Shown here: positions 42,972 to 52,380 of the stretch, piece by piece
How positions within the stretch are numbered: position 1 is the first letter of the stretch
How the letters are laid out: each line of letters starts with the position of its first letter
Source of the DNA: Achromobacter arsenitoxydans SY8
GTDB lineage: Bacteria > Pseudomonadota > Gammaproteobacteria > Burkholderiales > Burkholderiaceae_B
DNA: 64,000 nt
Assembly (NCBI RefSeq): GCF_000236785.1
Contig: NZ_AGUF01000073.1
Coordinates: 1-64,000 of the forward strand
Direction: 5' to 3'
Notes under the pieces: generated by a model
Told to the model about the DNA's origin: nothing
What the model saw: the letters and a program-made list of their open reading frames with translations, nothing else
The model's database searches: none
Position numbers and translations under genes: made by a program

Positions 42972-44519
42972 ATGTCCCTACTCAACAGCCCCGCGTGGCA
43001 GCAATTCATCGCAGCGACACGCGGCGCGTGCCGGGACGGCCAGAAGCTGCGCCTCATCACAGCGCCTGGCCTGCGCCTGGACTTGAGCGCCCAGGCGCAG
43101 TCTGCCGACCTGCAGGCCGCCTCCCTGGACCTGCTTGCGCAGCAGGACTTCGAAGCCGCTCGCGCCCGGCTGTTTGATGGCGGACCCGCGAACTGGACTG
43201 AAGGACGAGCGGCATGGCATACCGCCTTGCGCGCCGCTGAACCACCGGCGATGGTGGCCAAGGCGGTGCTGGCCGAGCGCGAACGCCTGCGCGAGTTCGT
43301 GCGCAAGGCCGACGCGGCTGGCCGCTACAGCGGCGTCCTGCATCTGGGTATCGGCGGCAGCGACTGGGGCCCCCGGCTCGTCAACCGCGCCCTGCGCCAC
43401 GAGGGCGCCCGCCGTGAAGTCCGGTTCGCGTCCAACGTGGATTCACATTCGGTCGCCGACGCGATGAGCCGGCTGGACCCGCACAACACGCTGGTCATCG
43501 TCGCCTCGAAATCATTCACCACGACCGAACCGCTGGCCAATGCCGAAGTCGCGATGAACTGGCTGCGCGACGCCGGCGTTGCGGATCCCATCAAACAGGT
43601 CGTCGCCATCACCTCGAACGTCGAGGCGGCGCTGAACCTGGGCATCCTGCCCGATCACATCTTCCAGATCTGGGACTGGGTGGGCGGCCGCTATTCGCTT
43701 TGGTCGGCCATCGGCCTGCCCATCGCCCTGGCGTTGGGCAACGACACGTTCGACCAGCTGCTGGCGGGCGCCGCAGCCATGGACGAACATTTCCGCACCG
43801 CGCCCATCGCCGACAACGCGCCTGTCCAGATGGCGCTTGCGGGCGTCGCAAACCGCAGCGTGCTGGGCTATGACTCGCTGGTCATCACCCCCTACGATTC
43901 GCGGCTGTATCACATCGTGCCCTGGGCGCAGCAGCTGGAAATGGAATCGCTGGGCAAGGTCGCCACCGCCGACGGCAGCCCGGCCGGCGTGCCGACGGGG
44001 CCCGCGGTGTGGGGCATGTCGGGCACGGATTGCCAGCACACGTTCTTCCAATGGCTGCACCAGGACGAGGCGGGCGCTCCCGTCGACTTCATCCTGTGCG
44101 AACAGCCGGACCATGCCTACGCCCGGCACCACGAACTGCTGGTCGCGAACTGCCTGGCGCAGCGCTCGGCCCTGCTGCGCGGCAAGTCGTACGAAGAAGC
44201 CCTGGCGGAAACCTCCGCCACGGAAAGAGATCCGGCACGCGCGCGCCTGCTGGCCCGGCACCGGGTGCATCCGGGCGGACGCCCGTCTTCGCTGATCGTC
44301 CTGCCCCGCCTGGAGGCCTATACGCTGGGCGCGCTGCTGGCCCTGTACGAGCACAAGGTGTTCACGCAGGGCGTGATCTGGGGCATCAATCCCTTTGACC
44401 AATGGGGCGTGGAGTTCGGCAAGGCGCTGGCCAAGAACATCATGCGCGAACTGGATGCGCCCCAGGCCAGCCAGCAGGATCCCTCCACCCGCTTCTGGAT
44501 CGACGCCATCAGGCGCTGA
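42972..44519 (+). CDS. pgi: Glucose-6-phosphate isomerase
   Basis: A 515-residue Pgi interconverting glucose 6-phosphate and fructose 6-phosphate. Signature regions are present: GIGGSDWGPRLVNRAL near residue 125, SKSFTTTEPLANA near residue 182, WDWVGGRYSLWSAIGLP near residue 235, EMESLGK near residue 320 (catalytic Glu), HTFFQWLHQ near residue 358 (His), and the conserved C-terminal lysine region QWGVEFGKALA near residue 480. Length is slightly short of the 545-550 of E. coli but complete. It overlaps the convergent glycosyltransferase gene by eleven bases. Confidence 0.97.
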   Translation: MSLLNSPAWQQFIAATRGACRDGQKLRLITAPGLRLDLSAQAQSADLQAASLDLLAQQDFEAARARLFDGGPANWTEGRAAWHTALRAAEPPAMVAKAVLAERERLREFVRKADAAGRYSGVLHLGIGGSDWGPRLVNRALRHEGARREVRFASNVDSHSVADAMSRLDPHNTLVIVASKSFTTTEPLANAEVAMNWLRDAGVADPIKQVVAITSNVEAALNLGILPDHIFQIWDWVGGRYSLWSAIGLPIALALGNDTFDQLLAGAAAMDEHFRTAPIADNAPVQMALAGVANRSVLGYDSLVITPYDSRLYHIVPWAQQLEMESLGKVATADGSPAGVPTGPAVWGMSGTDCQHTFFQWLHQDEAGAPVDFILCEQPDHAYARHHELLVANCLAQRSALLRGKSYEEALAETSATERDPARARLLARHRVHPGGRPSSLIVLPRLEAYTLGALLALYEHKVFTQGVIWGINPFDQWGVEFGKALAKNIMRELDAPQASQQDPSTRFWIDAIRR

Positions 44520-45642
44520 GCGCGTCGTACAGCCCCACGTGGATCCGGGCGACCTGCTCGATATTGAATTCGCGTTCCGCGAGCGCCCTGCCCGCTGATC
44601 CCATTGCCTGGCGCAATGCCGGGTCTTCGGCCAGGCGGGCGATGGCGTCGGCCAGCGCCTGGGCATCGCGCACAGGCACCAGCAAACCGGTCACACCCGG
44701 CTCGATGGCGTCCCGGCAGCCCGGCACGTCGGTCGTCACGACCGGCCGCGCGCACGCCGCGGCTTCGATCAGCGATTTGGGCAGGCCCTCGCGATATGAG
44801 GGCAGCACCGCGATATGCGCGGCCGCGTACAGCGCAGCCACATCCGATCGCTCGCCCAGCGCCTCGACGCAGCCTTCCCGCCGCCACGCATCAACATCCT
44901 CCTGCGTGGCGGAGGTGGGGTTGCCGGCGTCCACACCGCCCACGAGCTGCATCGTCACGGACACGCCGCGCTGGCGCAGCAGTCTTGCCGCCTGGACGAA
45001 TTCCTGCACGCCCTTGTCGCGCAGCAGCCGCGCCACCATGGTGACCACGACCGGCGGGGCCGGCGGTTCGGGCGAGGCGCGATAGGCGTTCAGGTCTACG
45101 CCCGCGCCCCGGATGATGACCACCTGGTCGTCGCGCACCGCGCCCAGGGACTTGAGCATGTCGCGGTCATTGGCGTTCTGGAAAATCACGCGGCTGTTGG
45201 GATGACCCAGCGCGATCCGGTACAGGCGCGCCACCACGCTGCGGACCAGCCGCATCTTCAGCGAATTGGACAGGAACACGAAGCCCAGGCCCGAGATCGC
45301 CGCCACCATGCCCGGCACGCGGGTCAGCCGCGCGGCGATGCCGCCGTACAGCACGGGCTTGATCGTGACCAGATGCACCACGGCAGGACGCAGGCGGCGG
45401 AACAGGCGGATCAGCGCCAGCAGCGTGCCCAGTTCCTGCAGCGGGTGCTTGCCGCTGCGGGTCATGGGAATCGGGTGGTGGGTCATGCCCAGCGCCTGGA
45501 TGTCCGCCACGGCCGGTCCGTCCATGGTGGCCACGTGGACGTCGTAGCCCGCGCGCTGCGCGGCCAGCGCTACCGGCACGCGGTGCGACATGAAGAAAGC
45601 CGGGTTGTTGACGACAAACAGCAGACAGCGCCCGGCGCTCAT
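44509..45642 (-). CDS. Glycosyltransferase family 4
   Basis: A 377-residue GT-B fold transferase. The N-terminal domain has VVNNPAFFMSHRVPVALAA near residue 9 and the HLVTIKPVLYGG stretch near residue 90, typical of the group that includes PglA/WbpT-like enzymes. The C-terminal donor-binding domain has VARLLRDKGVQEFVQAA near residue 200 and the EGLPKSLIEAAACARPVV motif (E-x7-E) near residue 290. It should add a sugar from a nucleotide donor to a lipid-linked glycan on the cytoplasmic face. It is the last gene of the glycan locus, coupled by ATGA to the preceding transferase. Donor and linkage unknown. Confidence 0.9.
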   Translation of the reverse strand: MSAGRCLLFVVNNPAFFMSHRVPVALAAQRAGYDVHVATMDGPAVADIQALGMTHHPIPMTRSGKHPLQELGTLLALIRLFRRLRPAVVHLVTIKPVLYGGIAARLTRVPGMVAAISGLGFVFLSNSLKMRLVRSVVARLYRIALGHPNSRVIFQNANDRDMLKSLGAVRDDQVVIIRGAGVDLNAYRASPEPPAPPVVVTMVARLLRDKGVQEFVQAARLLRQRGVSVTMQLVGGVDAGNPTSATQEDVDAWRREGCVEALGERSDVAALYAAAHIAVLPSYREGLPKSLIEAAACARPVVTTDVPGCRDAIEPGVTGLLVPVRDAQALADAIARLAEDPALRQAMGSAGRALAEREFNIEQVARIHVGLYDALSA

Positions 45643-46796
45643 GCTTGGACTCCAGAAATACGGCGCCAGACGGCGATATAGCTTTGCACCATGCGCGCAA
45701 GGTCGAAGTTTTCCAGGACGCGCGCCCGTCCGGCCTCGCCCGCGCGCTCGCGGCCGCGGGCGGCCACGTCGCACAGGGCGGACTCGATGCCGCGCGCCAG
45801 GGCCTCGGCCTGCTCGGGCGGCACCACGACGCCGGCGTCCCCGACAATGTAGGCGGCGTCCCCGACGTCCGTCACGACGCAGTACACGCCACAGGCCATC
45901 GCTTCGGCGACCACGTTCGGAAAGCCTTCGGCGCAGCTGGACAGCACATGCACATCCAGGCCGTTCATCATGGCCGGCACGTCGTCGCTGGGGCCGTTCA
46001 GCACCACGCGGTCGCGCAGGTCCAGCTTGTCGATCAGGGCGCCCAGATCCAGATTGCCGGCAGTCATGTCGCGGCCGATCAGCACGCAGCGCAGGCCGGC
46101 GTCGCGGCCGTCGCGCACCAGAGCGGCGACGGCGCGCAGCAGGTTGGCGTGATCCTTGAGCGGGTCCCAGCGCGCCACGCAACCGATCACGGGCACGTCC
46201 TCGGGCAATCCCCACTGCAGTCGTGCGCGTGCGCGCGCGCCGGGATCCGGCGCATAGCGCGACAGGTCATAGCCGTTGGAAATCACCACCAGCCGGTCGC
46301 GCCGGTAACCCTTTTCGGCGTGGCGCTGCGCGGCATTCTGCGCCGCGCACACGATCGCCCGCGGCACGCTGCCGGACAGCAGCGCGCACGCGCGCAGCAC
46401 CAGGCGCGCGGAGCGGCTGCTGCGCTCCAGGTGCGCGCCGGAATTGCGGATGCCCCAGGCAATCGCCCGCACGCCGGCCAGGCGTGCCGCCAGTCCGCCG
46501 ATCAGGTCGGCGTGATACATCCAGGTCTGCACGGCGTCCGGGCGCGCTTTCGCGATCAGGCCGCGCAACGCCATGAAGCCTCCCAGGCTCACGCGCCCGC
46601 GCTTCATGCCCAGCGCGTGGACGGTCACGCCTGCCGCGCGCAGGCGTTCGCCGTAGATGCCCTCGTCGGTCAGCGACACGACGGTGTGCTCGGCCTCAGC
46701 GCCCGGCCACGTCGCCAGGCGGAACAGCACGGACTCCGCGCCGCCCTGCCCCAGGCCGGTGATGACATGCAGGATGCGCAAGGGACGGGCGCTCAT
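45639..46796 (-). CDS. Glycosyltransferase family 4
   Basis: A 385-residue GT-B transferase starting MSARPLRILHVITGLGQGGAE, the glycine-rich loop common in GT4 enzymes. The donor domain has VARWDPLKDHANLL near residue 215 and SSCAEGFPNVVAEAMACGVYCV near residue 290, containing the E-x7-E catalytic-site glutamates. I set the start at ATG 46796, which overlaps the previous stop (ATGA); an upstream in-frame ATG at 46832 would lie inside that gene. It resembles enzymes adding GalNAc or glucose in LPS and N-glycan pathways, but the donor is not readable from sequence. Confidence 0.9.
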   Translation of the reverse strand: MSARPLRILHVITGLGQGGAESVLFRLATWPGAEAEHTVVSLTDEGIYGERLRAAGVTVHALGMKRGRVSLGGFMALRGLIAKARPDAVQTWMYHADLIGGLAARLAGVRAIAWGIRNSGAHLERSSRSARLVLRACALLSGSVPRAIVCAAQNAAQRHAEKGYRRDRLVVISNGYDLSRYAPDPGARARARLQWGLPEDVPVIGCVARWDPLKDHANLLRAVAALVRDGRDAGLRCVLIGRDMTAGNLDLGALIDKLDLRDRVVLNGPSDDVPAMMNGLDVHVLSSCAEGFPNVVAEAMACGVYCVVTDVGDAAYIVGDAGVVVPPEQAEALARGIESALCDVAARGRERAGEAGRARVLENFDLARMVQSYIAVWRRISGVQA

Positions 46797-47908
46797 CGCC
46801 CCTCCCGCACCGCTTCGAACAGTTCGTCCCATTCGGCCAGGACGCTGCTCAGCGCGTAGCGGTGGCGCACGGCCGCCGCGCCGCGCGCGCCCAATTGCTG
46901 GCGCAAAGCCGCGTCGCCCATCAGGCGATGCAGGGCGTCGGTCATCGCAACGCGGTCTCCGGCCGGGACCAGCAGCGCGTCCTGCCCATCCCGCGTCATT
47001 TCGCGCGGGCCGCTGGGGCAGTCGAAGGCCACGCAGGGCAGGCCCAGCGACATGGCCTCAAGCAGGACGTTGGGAAAGCCCTCGACCAGCGAGCTCAGCA
47101 CGAAGGCCTGGCCGCGGGCCAGCTCTTCCCAGGGCGTTTCGGTGCGTCCGGGTAGGCTGATGCGCGATTGCAGCCGCAGACGCGCCACCTGCTGCTCCAG
47201 CGCCGCACGCTCGGGGCCTTCGCCCCAGATGCGCAGGTTCCAGTCCGGGAACTCGGGCGCGATCTGCGCGAAGATGTCGATCAGCAGGGAGAACTGCTTG
47301 TCGGGCACCAGACGCCCCATCGCCAGCAATGTGCGGGGTTCGCCGTCCTGGATTTGCTGCACCAGCGGCGCATCCAGCAGCGGCGCGGGCAGCGGATTGG
47401 GAATGACGGCCAGGCGCTTGATGCCCGGCACCTGGCGCGCGAACGGGCCGGCGGTGTCTTCCGCCTGCACCGTCACCATGTCGGCGCGGGGGTAAAGGAT
47501 GCGGCGCAGCCTGCGCCAGACGGAGCCCGTCGTGGTTTCGGCGACCGGGTTGGTGCGTTCGCAGACGATGAGCGGCACCCGCAGGCCGCGGGTGGCCAGG
47601 ATCGCCGCCACATTAACGTTGGTCAGGAAGGACACCACCACGTCCGGCTTGCTGTCGCGGATGTGCTTGCGCAGGGCCTGAAGCCGCTTGAACGCAGCCA
47701 TCGGTCCCGACACCCGGGTGCCGGCCAGGTCCGCCAGCCAGGCCAGTTCGACCTTGTCCGACAGCGGATAGAAGCAGGTTCCCTTCGAGGAATAGGTGGG
47801 CGTCAGAATGACGCTGTCCCCGCGCTCGGACCATGCGTTGACGAGCGTCGCAGCCACTCTTTCCGCGCCGCCCGCATGCATGGAGCTGACCAGCATCAGT
47901 ATTTTCAT
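46793..47908 (-). CDS. Glycosyltransferase family 4 (PglJ/PglH-like)
   Basis: A 371-residue GT-B transferase with the starting MLVSSMHAGGAERV loop near residue 5, MGRLVPDKQFSLLIDIF near residue 198 and SLVEGFPNVLLEAMSLGLPCV near residue 275 (E-x7-E). CDCPSGPREM-like FDCPSGPREMT near residue 298 is typical of the GalNAc-transferases PglH/PglJ and of the WaaG-like group. It is coupled by ATGA to the next transferase and starts three bases after the asnB stop. With GalNAc-type sugar nucleotides made in this locus, a GalNAc or GalNAcA donor is plausible. Confidence 0.9.
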   Translation of the reverse strand: MKILMLVSSMHAGGAERVAATLVNAWSERGDSVILTPTYSSKGTCFYPLSDKVELAWLADLAGTRVSGPMAAFKRLQALRKHIRDSKPDVVVSFLTNVNVAAILATRGLRVPLIVCERTNPVAETTTGSVWRRLRRILYPRADMVTVQAEDTAGPFARQVPGIKRLAVIPNPLPAPLLDAPLVQQIQDGEPRTLLAMGRLVPDKQFSLLIDIFAQIAPEFPDWNLRIWGEGPERAALEQQVARLRLQSRISLPGRTETPWEELARGQAFVLSSLVEGFPNVLLEAMSLGLPCVAFDCPSGPREMTRDGQDALLVPAGDRVAMTDALHRLMGDAALRQQLGARGAAAVRHRYALSSVLAEWDELFEAVREGR

Positions 47909-47911
47909 TCG

Positions 47912-49843
47912 TCAACGGTCCTCAATCGGTCCTCCTTGGCCCTTGCCCGCTCGATAGCGGTCCAGCCAGGCCTGCAGCATCAGCACGCCCCAAAGGTGGC
48001 TGTCCCAGTTGCGATGCCCCGAGGTGTGCTCGCGCCATTTGCGCAGGATGGGTTCGGGTTCGAACCAGCCTTCCTGGCGCAGGCGCGCCGGGTCCAGCAG
48101 CGCATCGGCCCATTCGCGCAGGGGGCCGCGCAGCCAGGCGGCCAACGGCACGGCGAAACCGCGCTTGGGGCGGTCGACCAGGGCCTGCGGCACATGCCGG
48201 TGCAGCACCTGCCGCAGCAGCCACTTGCCCGTATTGCCGCGCACCTTGTATTGGTGCGGCAGGCTCCAGGCGAACTCGTAGACGCGGTGGTCGATCAGCG
48301 GCACCCGCGTTTCCAGGCTGACGGCCATGGCCGCGCGGTCCACCTTGACCAGGATGTCGTCGGGCAGGTAAGTCACCGTGTCCAGCTTCATCATCGACTC
48401 AAAGGTGGAACCCTGCATCGCGCGCTCGAACTCGGACAAGGGTTCGACCCCGCCCTTCACGACGCTGGACGGGTTGGCCCAGTACGACACGAAGTGGCGA
48501 TAGAACTCGCCCCGCGAGTCCGTGCGCAGCAATTCGCCCAGCTTGCCCACCTTGCCACGCCACGCGCCGCGTCCGGGCAGGTGCGTGGAAGCGCTGAGCA
48601 TCGCGCCTGCCGGCTTGCGCAGCAACGCGGGCACACGCTCGCACTGGCGCCACCAGTTGTCGACGCGGAAATAGCGCGAATAGCCGCCGAACAGCTCGTC
48701 GCCGCCATCGCCCGACAGGGCCACCGTCACATGCTGGCGCGCCATGCGCGTCACCAGCGAAGTCGGGATCTGGGAGGAGTCCGCAAAGGGTTCGTCATAC
48801 ATGTCGGCCAGCGAGGGCACCACCGCCAGCGCGTCGTCCGCCGTGACGTAGAGTTCGGTGTGATCGGTGCCCAGATGCGTGGCGACGGCCTTGGCGTGCT
48901 GCGCCTCGTCGTAGCCCTTTTCGTGGAAGCCGATGGCGAACGTGCGCACGGGTTGCGAGCTCTGCGCCTGCATCAGGGCCACGATGGTCGACGAGTCGAT
49001 ACCGCCCGACAGGAAGGCGCCCAGGCTCACGTCGGACAGCATCTGTCCGCCGACGGCCTTGGACAGCACGCCTTCCAGCGCGTCCGTCGCCTGCGCGTCG
49101 GATTCGAACGACAGGCGGGACTTCGCCGCCGAATCCGCGGCGTCGCGCGCCGACCAGTACACGCGCGGTTCGGGCATGCGGCGGCTGCGGGTGTCGTCAG
49201 CGGTGAACTCGACCCAGGTGCCCGGCGGCAGCTTGGCGATGCCTTCGTAGATGGATTGCGGCGCCGGAATGTAGTTGTGCCGCATGAACGACGCCAGCGC
49301 ATTGCGGTTCAGATTGCGGCCGAAGCCCGGGACCGGCATCAGGCCCTTGAGCTCGGATGCGAAGACCAGCTCCGCGCCCGAATAGCCGTAGTACAGGGGC
49401 TTTTCGCCCATGCGGTCGCGCGCCAGCACGAGCTTGCGCGACGCCTTGTCCCACAGCGCGATGGCGAACATGCCCACGGCAGCCTGCAGGGTGGCCTCGA
49501 TGCCCAGGGCGGTAAAGCCCGCCAGCAGGGTCTCGGTATCGGAATGGCCGCGCCAGGACGGCGCCAGCGCCGATTGCTCGAGCTGCTTGCGGATGTCCAG
49601 ATGGTTGTAGATTTCGCCGTTGAACACCATGACGTAGCGGCCGCAGGCGGACGCCATGGGCTGATGGCCCGCTTCGGTCAGGTCCAGGATGGCCAGGCGC
49701 ACATGCGCCAGCGCCAGTTCGGCGTCGGCGTCTTCCCAGTAGCCATTGCTGTCGGGCCCACGGTGGCGGATACGGCGGCAGCTATCCGCCAGCACCTGCG
49801 CCTTGTTCCCCATGGGGCCCCAAATTCCGACAATTCCACACAT
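47912..49843 (-). CDS. asnB: Glutamine-hydrolysing asparagine synthase-like amidotransferase
   Basis: A 643-residue AsnB-type protein. The N-terminal class II glutaminase domain begins MCGIVGIWG with nucleophilic Cys2, followed by RHRGPDS near residue 27 and FNGEIYNH near residue 72. The synthetase domain has the PP-loop SGGIDSS near residue 258 and ALSGDGGDELFGGYSRYF near residue 345. Such genes in polysaccharide loci (WbpS-like) amidate uronic acids rather than making free asparagine. Since UDP-GalNAcA is made by the same locus, amidation of that sugar is a reasonable expectation. I set the start at ATG 49843; the frame extends upstream antisense-like without homology. Confidence 0.9.
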   Translation of the reverse strand: MCGIVGIWGPMGNKAQVLADSCRRIRHRGPDSNGYWEDADAELALAHVRLAILDLTEAGHQPMASACGRYVMVFNGEIYNHLDIRKQLEQSALAPSWRGHSDTETLLAGFTALGIEATLQAAVGMFAIALWDKASRKLVLARDRMGEKPLYYGYSGAELVFASELKGLMPVPGFGRNLNRNALASFMRHNYIPAPQSIYEGIAKLPPGTWVEFTADDTRSRRMPEPRVYWSARDAADSAAKSRLSFESDAQATDALEGVLSKAVGGQMLSDVSLGAFLSGGIDSSTIVALMQAQSSQPVRTFAIGFHEKGYDEAQHAKAVATHLGTDHTELYVTADDALAVVPSLADMYDEPFADSSQIPTSLVTRMARQHVTVALSGDGGDELFGGYSRYFRVDNWWRQCERVPALLRKPAGAMLSASTHLPGRGAWRGKVGKLGELLRTDSRGEFYRHFVSYWANPSSVVKGGVEPLSEFERAMQGSTFESMMKLDTVTYLPDDILVKVDRAAMAVSLETRVPLIDHRVYEFAWSLPHQYKVRGNTGKWLLRQVLHRHVPQALVDRPKRGFAVPLAAWLRGPLREWADALLDPARLRQEGWFEPEPILRKWREHTSGHRNWDSHLWGVLMLQAWLDRYRAGKGQGGPIEDR

Positions 49844-49886
49844 GATGTTGTTCTCGTGGTAACCGTAGCAACGGCGCGCGCGGACC

Positions 49887-51029
49887 CTAGCGGCCCGACT
49901 CCCGCACGCCGTCAAAAATTTCCTGCCATTTTTGCAGCACGCGCGCGGCCGAGAAACGGTCGCGCACGTCCGTGGCCGCCTGCGCCATGCGTGCGCGGCC
50001 ATCGTCGTCGCGCATGACGGCGTCCAGCGCCTTGCACAGGGCCGACACATCGCCGTTGGGCCGCACCAGCACGCCATCAATGCCATCGCGCACGATCTCG
50101 CGCGGCCCCGTGTCGCAATCGAACGACACGGCGGCCAGCCCGCTGGCCATGGATTCGAGCAGCGTATTGGAAAGGCCTTCAAAACGCGAGGTCAGCACAT
50201 ACAGCTGGGCGCTGTCGTACCAGTCGCCGACGTTGCCGGCGCGCCCGGGCATCGAGACGCGCGATTGCAGACCGGCTTCCCGCAGCTGCGCTTCTAGCGC
50301 GGGCCGTTCATCGCCCTCGCCCAGGATAACCAGATCCCAGTCGGGATGCGATGGCGCCAGACGCCCGTAGGCCTGGATCAGGAGGTCGAAGCCCTTGTCC
50401 GCGTGCAGCCTGCCGACCGCCAGCAGGCGCTTGCGCCCGTCTCCAGAGACCGGCGCCAGGATCGGCTCGGCGCGCGGCAGCGGAAAGTGGACGGGATTGG
50501 GAATGACGGCCAGCCTGGAGCCGGGCACATGGCGTTCCAGCCAGTCGGCGGTGCCCCGCGTCAGTGCGATCACCCGCGCGGCCCGCGGGTAGGTCAGGCG
50601 GCGCAGCCGCTGCCAGAAGCCCGACAGGGTCTGGGACGGCGGATGCGTGTGCTCGGTGGCGATGACGCGGCATCCGAGCCCCGCGCTGGCAAGCACGGAC
50701 AGCACCGAGGCGGTGGTCATCATGCCTAGCACGATGTCGGGCCGGAACGACTTGATCACCCGGCGCAAGGCGCGCACGCGCTGCACATTGCTCCAGATGC
50801 CGCGCAGGCCGCCACCCTCGCCCGCCGTATTCAGGACTTCGCGGCGGACCTTGGGGTGCAGCGCATAGACGTCGCCATCGGCGCTGGCCTGCGTGACCAC
50901 CATGACTTCGCTGCCTTCCGCGGCCCAGTGCGCGCTGAGATCGGCGGCAACGCGTTCAGCGCCCCCGCCATGCAGCGAATGGATGAACAGCAACACGCGC
51001 GCCGGTCGGGCGGAGTGGGCGACGGACAT
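49887..51029 (-). CDS. Glycosyltransferase family 4 (PglJ/PglH-like)
   Basis: A 380-residue GT-B transferase with LLFIHSLHGGGAERVAADL near residue 13, VGRLHADKGFDLLIQAYG near residue 212 and TSRFEGLSNTLLESMASGLAAV near residue 290. FDCDTGPREIVRDG near residue 315 is the same extended motif as in the transferase at 46793-47908, so the two probably arose by duplication. It begins directly after the flippase stop (TGA then ATG with no gap) and lies 43 bases before asnB. Donor unknown. Confidence 0.9.
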   Translation of the reverse strand: MSVAHSARPARVLLFIHSLHGGGAERVAADLSAHWAAEGSEVMVVTQASADGDVYALHPKVRREVLNTAGEGGGLRGIWSNVQRVRALRRVIKSFRPDIVLGMMTTASVLSVLASAGLGCRVIATEHTHPPSQTLSGFWQRLRRLTYPRAARVIALTRGTADWLERHVPGSRLAVIPNPVHFPLPRAEPILAPVSGDGRKRLLAVGRLHADKGFDLLIQAYGRLAPSHPDWDLVILGEGDERPALEAQLREAGLQSRVSMPGRAGNVGDWYDSAQLYVLTSRFEGLSNTLLESMASGLAAVSFDCDTGPREIVRDGIDGVLVRPNGDVSALCKALDAVMRDDDGRARMAQAATDVRDRFSAARVLQKWQEIFDGVRESGR

Positions 51030-52379
51030 TCAATCGGCCTCCTTGGGTTCGGCCTTGCGCAACGCCACCACCAGGTAGCAGGCGAAGGACAGCACATACA
51101 TGAGGCTGGTCGCGAGCATGATGCCGGCCGCGCCCATCTTGGGCGCAAGCACGGTGTTCAGCACGGCCTTCAGTGCAAAATTGCCGACGGCGATGGCGGC
51201 CATGATGCGATAGCGGTTCTGGCTGGCCAGCAACTGAACCAGGATCAGCACGCCAAAGTAGAACGGCAGCTGCAACAGGCCCCAGCGCAGCACATGCGCG
51301 ACGGCCTCGGTATTTTCGGCGGTGAAGGCGCCGCGCTGGAACAGCACCGAGACGCCCCAGGGCGCCAGCACCCAGCCCAGGGCGACGGCCACGGCGCCCG
51401 CCCCCACCATCAACAGCGACCACTTGAGCGCCATGCTGCGCGCGCGCGCGGTGTCGCCGCGGGCCTGCACGTCAGCCAGCACAGGCAGCGCGGCGCGACC
51501 GACGGAAACCGCGCCGATGCCCAGCAACAGGGACAGCAGCCGGCTGGCGTAACCCAGCGTCGCGTTGGCGTTTGCGCCCAGGTTGGCCGCGGCGTACTGG
51601 TCCAGCGGGCCGACAAAGCTCATCGCCACCTGGCCGATCAGCATCACGCCGGCGGCGCCCATCAGTTCGGGCCAGTGCGGCGACCGCAGCGACAGGCGCG
51701 GCGAACCCCAGAATCCGTTATCGGCGCGCGCCGCCAGCCAGGCCAGCCAGGCGGTCTGGATGGCGTAGCCGACCAGCGTGCCCCACAGCAGCGGACCGAC
51801 GCCATCGGCGCTGGCGGCCAGCATGACCCAGGCTAGCGTGGCCACGGCGGGGACGCTGTCGAGCAGCGTGTTGACGTGCCGTTCCTGCGCCCGCAGGCGC
51901 GCGGCGCTGATGCCAGCGACCAGCAGCAGGGCCGAAACGGGAGCAAACGCGACCAGCAGGTCGCCGGTCATGCCGCGCACGCGGTCCGACAGGCCCTGGC
52001 CCAGACTATCCACCACATAGGGCCACGCGAACCAGGTCAGGATGGCCAGCGCGATACCCGCGGCCGCGACCCAGCCCTGCAGCTCGCGGATGAATTGTTG
52101 CTTCTCGGCGCCGTCGGCGCGGTTCAGCCGCACCAGCACCGGGATCAGGACCACCGACAGGACGCCCACGATCGTGACCGGCAGCCAGGTGGCCATGGTC
52201 ATCGTGAATTGGTAGGCGTCCACGGCGTCGCTCACGCCATAGCGGTACGCCACCGCCATCTCTTTGATGGCGCCGGCGGCCTTGCCCAGCAGCAGAAACA
52301 CCGCCACCCGGAACGCGCCCTTGAAGATGCGCTGATGGTCCGGGTGGATGTTGCCGAGTTTTCGGACTAGTGCTTTCAA
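51030..52379 (-). CDS. MurJ/Wzx-like lipid-linked glycan flippase
   Basis: About 449 residues with 12-14 predicted transmembrane helices and the MOP-superfamily pattern of MviN/MurJ. KEMAVAYRYGVSDAVDAY near residue 37 matches the MurJ first loop, and GRAALPVLADVQARGD near residue 282 and FQRGAFTAENT near residue 335 are close to MurJ sequences (FERGAFTAxDT). In this locus it should flip an undecaprenyl-linked oligosaccharide. No ATG fits the first helix, so TTG at 52379, three bases after the epimerase stop, is the likely start. It is not necessarily the essential peptidoglycan flippase, which should be elsewhere. Confidence 0.85.
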   Translation of the reverse strand: MKALVRKLGNIHPDHQRIFKGAFRVAVFLLLGKAAGAIKEMAVAYRYGVSDAVDAYQFTMTMATWLPVTIVGVLSVVLIPVLVRLNRADGAEKQQFIRELQGWVAAAGIALAILTWFAWPYVVDSLGQGLSDRVRGMTGDLLVAFAPVSALLLVAGISAARLRAQERHVNTLLDSVPAVATLAWVMLAASADGVGPLLWGTLVGYAIQTAWLAWLAARADNGFWGSPRLSLRSPHWPELMGAAGVMLIGQVAMSFVGPLDQYAAANLGANANATLGYASRLLSLLLGIGAVSVGRAALPVLADVQARGDTARARSMALKWSLLMVGAGAVAVALGWVLAPWGVSVLFQRGAFTAENTEAVAHVLRWGLLQLPFYFGVLILVQLLASQNRYRIMAAIAVGNFALKAVLNTVLAPKMGAAGIMLATSLMYVLSFACYLVVALRKAEPKEAD

Positions 52380-52380
52380 A

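Noticed and set aside
41270-43306. The upstream part of an 890-codon minus-strand frame through pgm and pgi
   Set aside because: Only the last 210 codons, downstream of a strong ribosome-binding site, show protein-like content; the rest is antisense to pgm and pgi.
47168-50017. A 949-codon plus-strand frame across the glycosyltransferase and asnB genes
   Set aside because: It is antisense to two well-identified genes and has the same low-information composition; no domain is recognisable.
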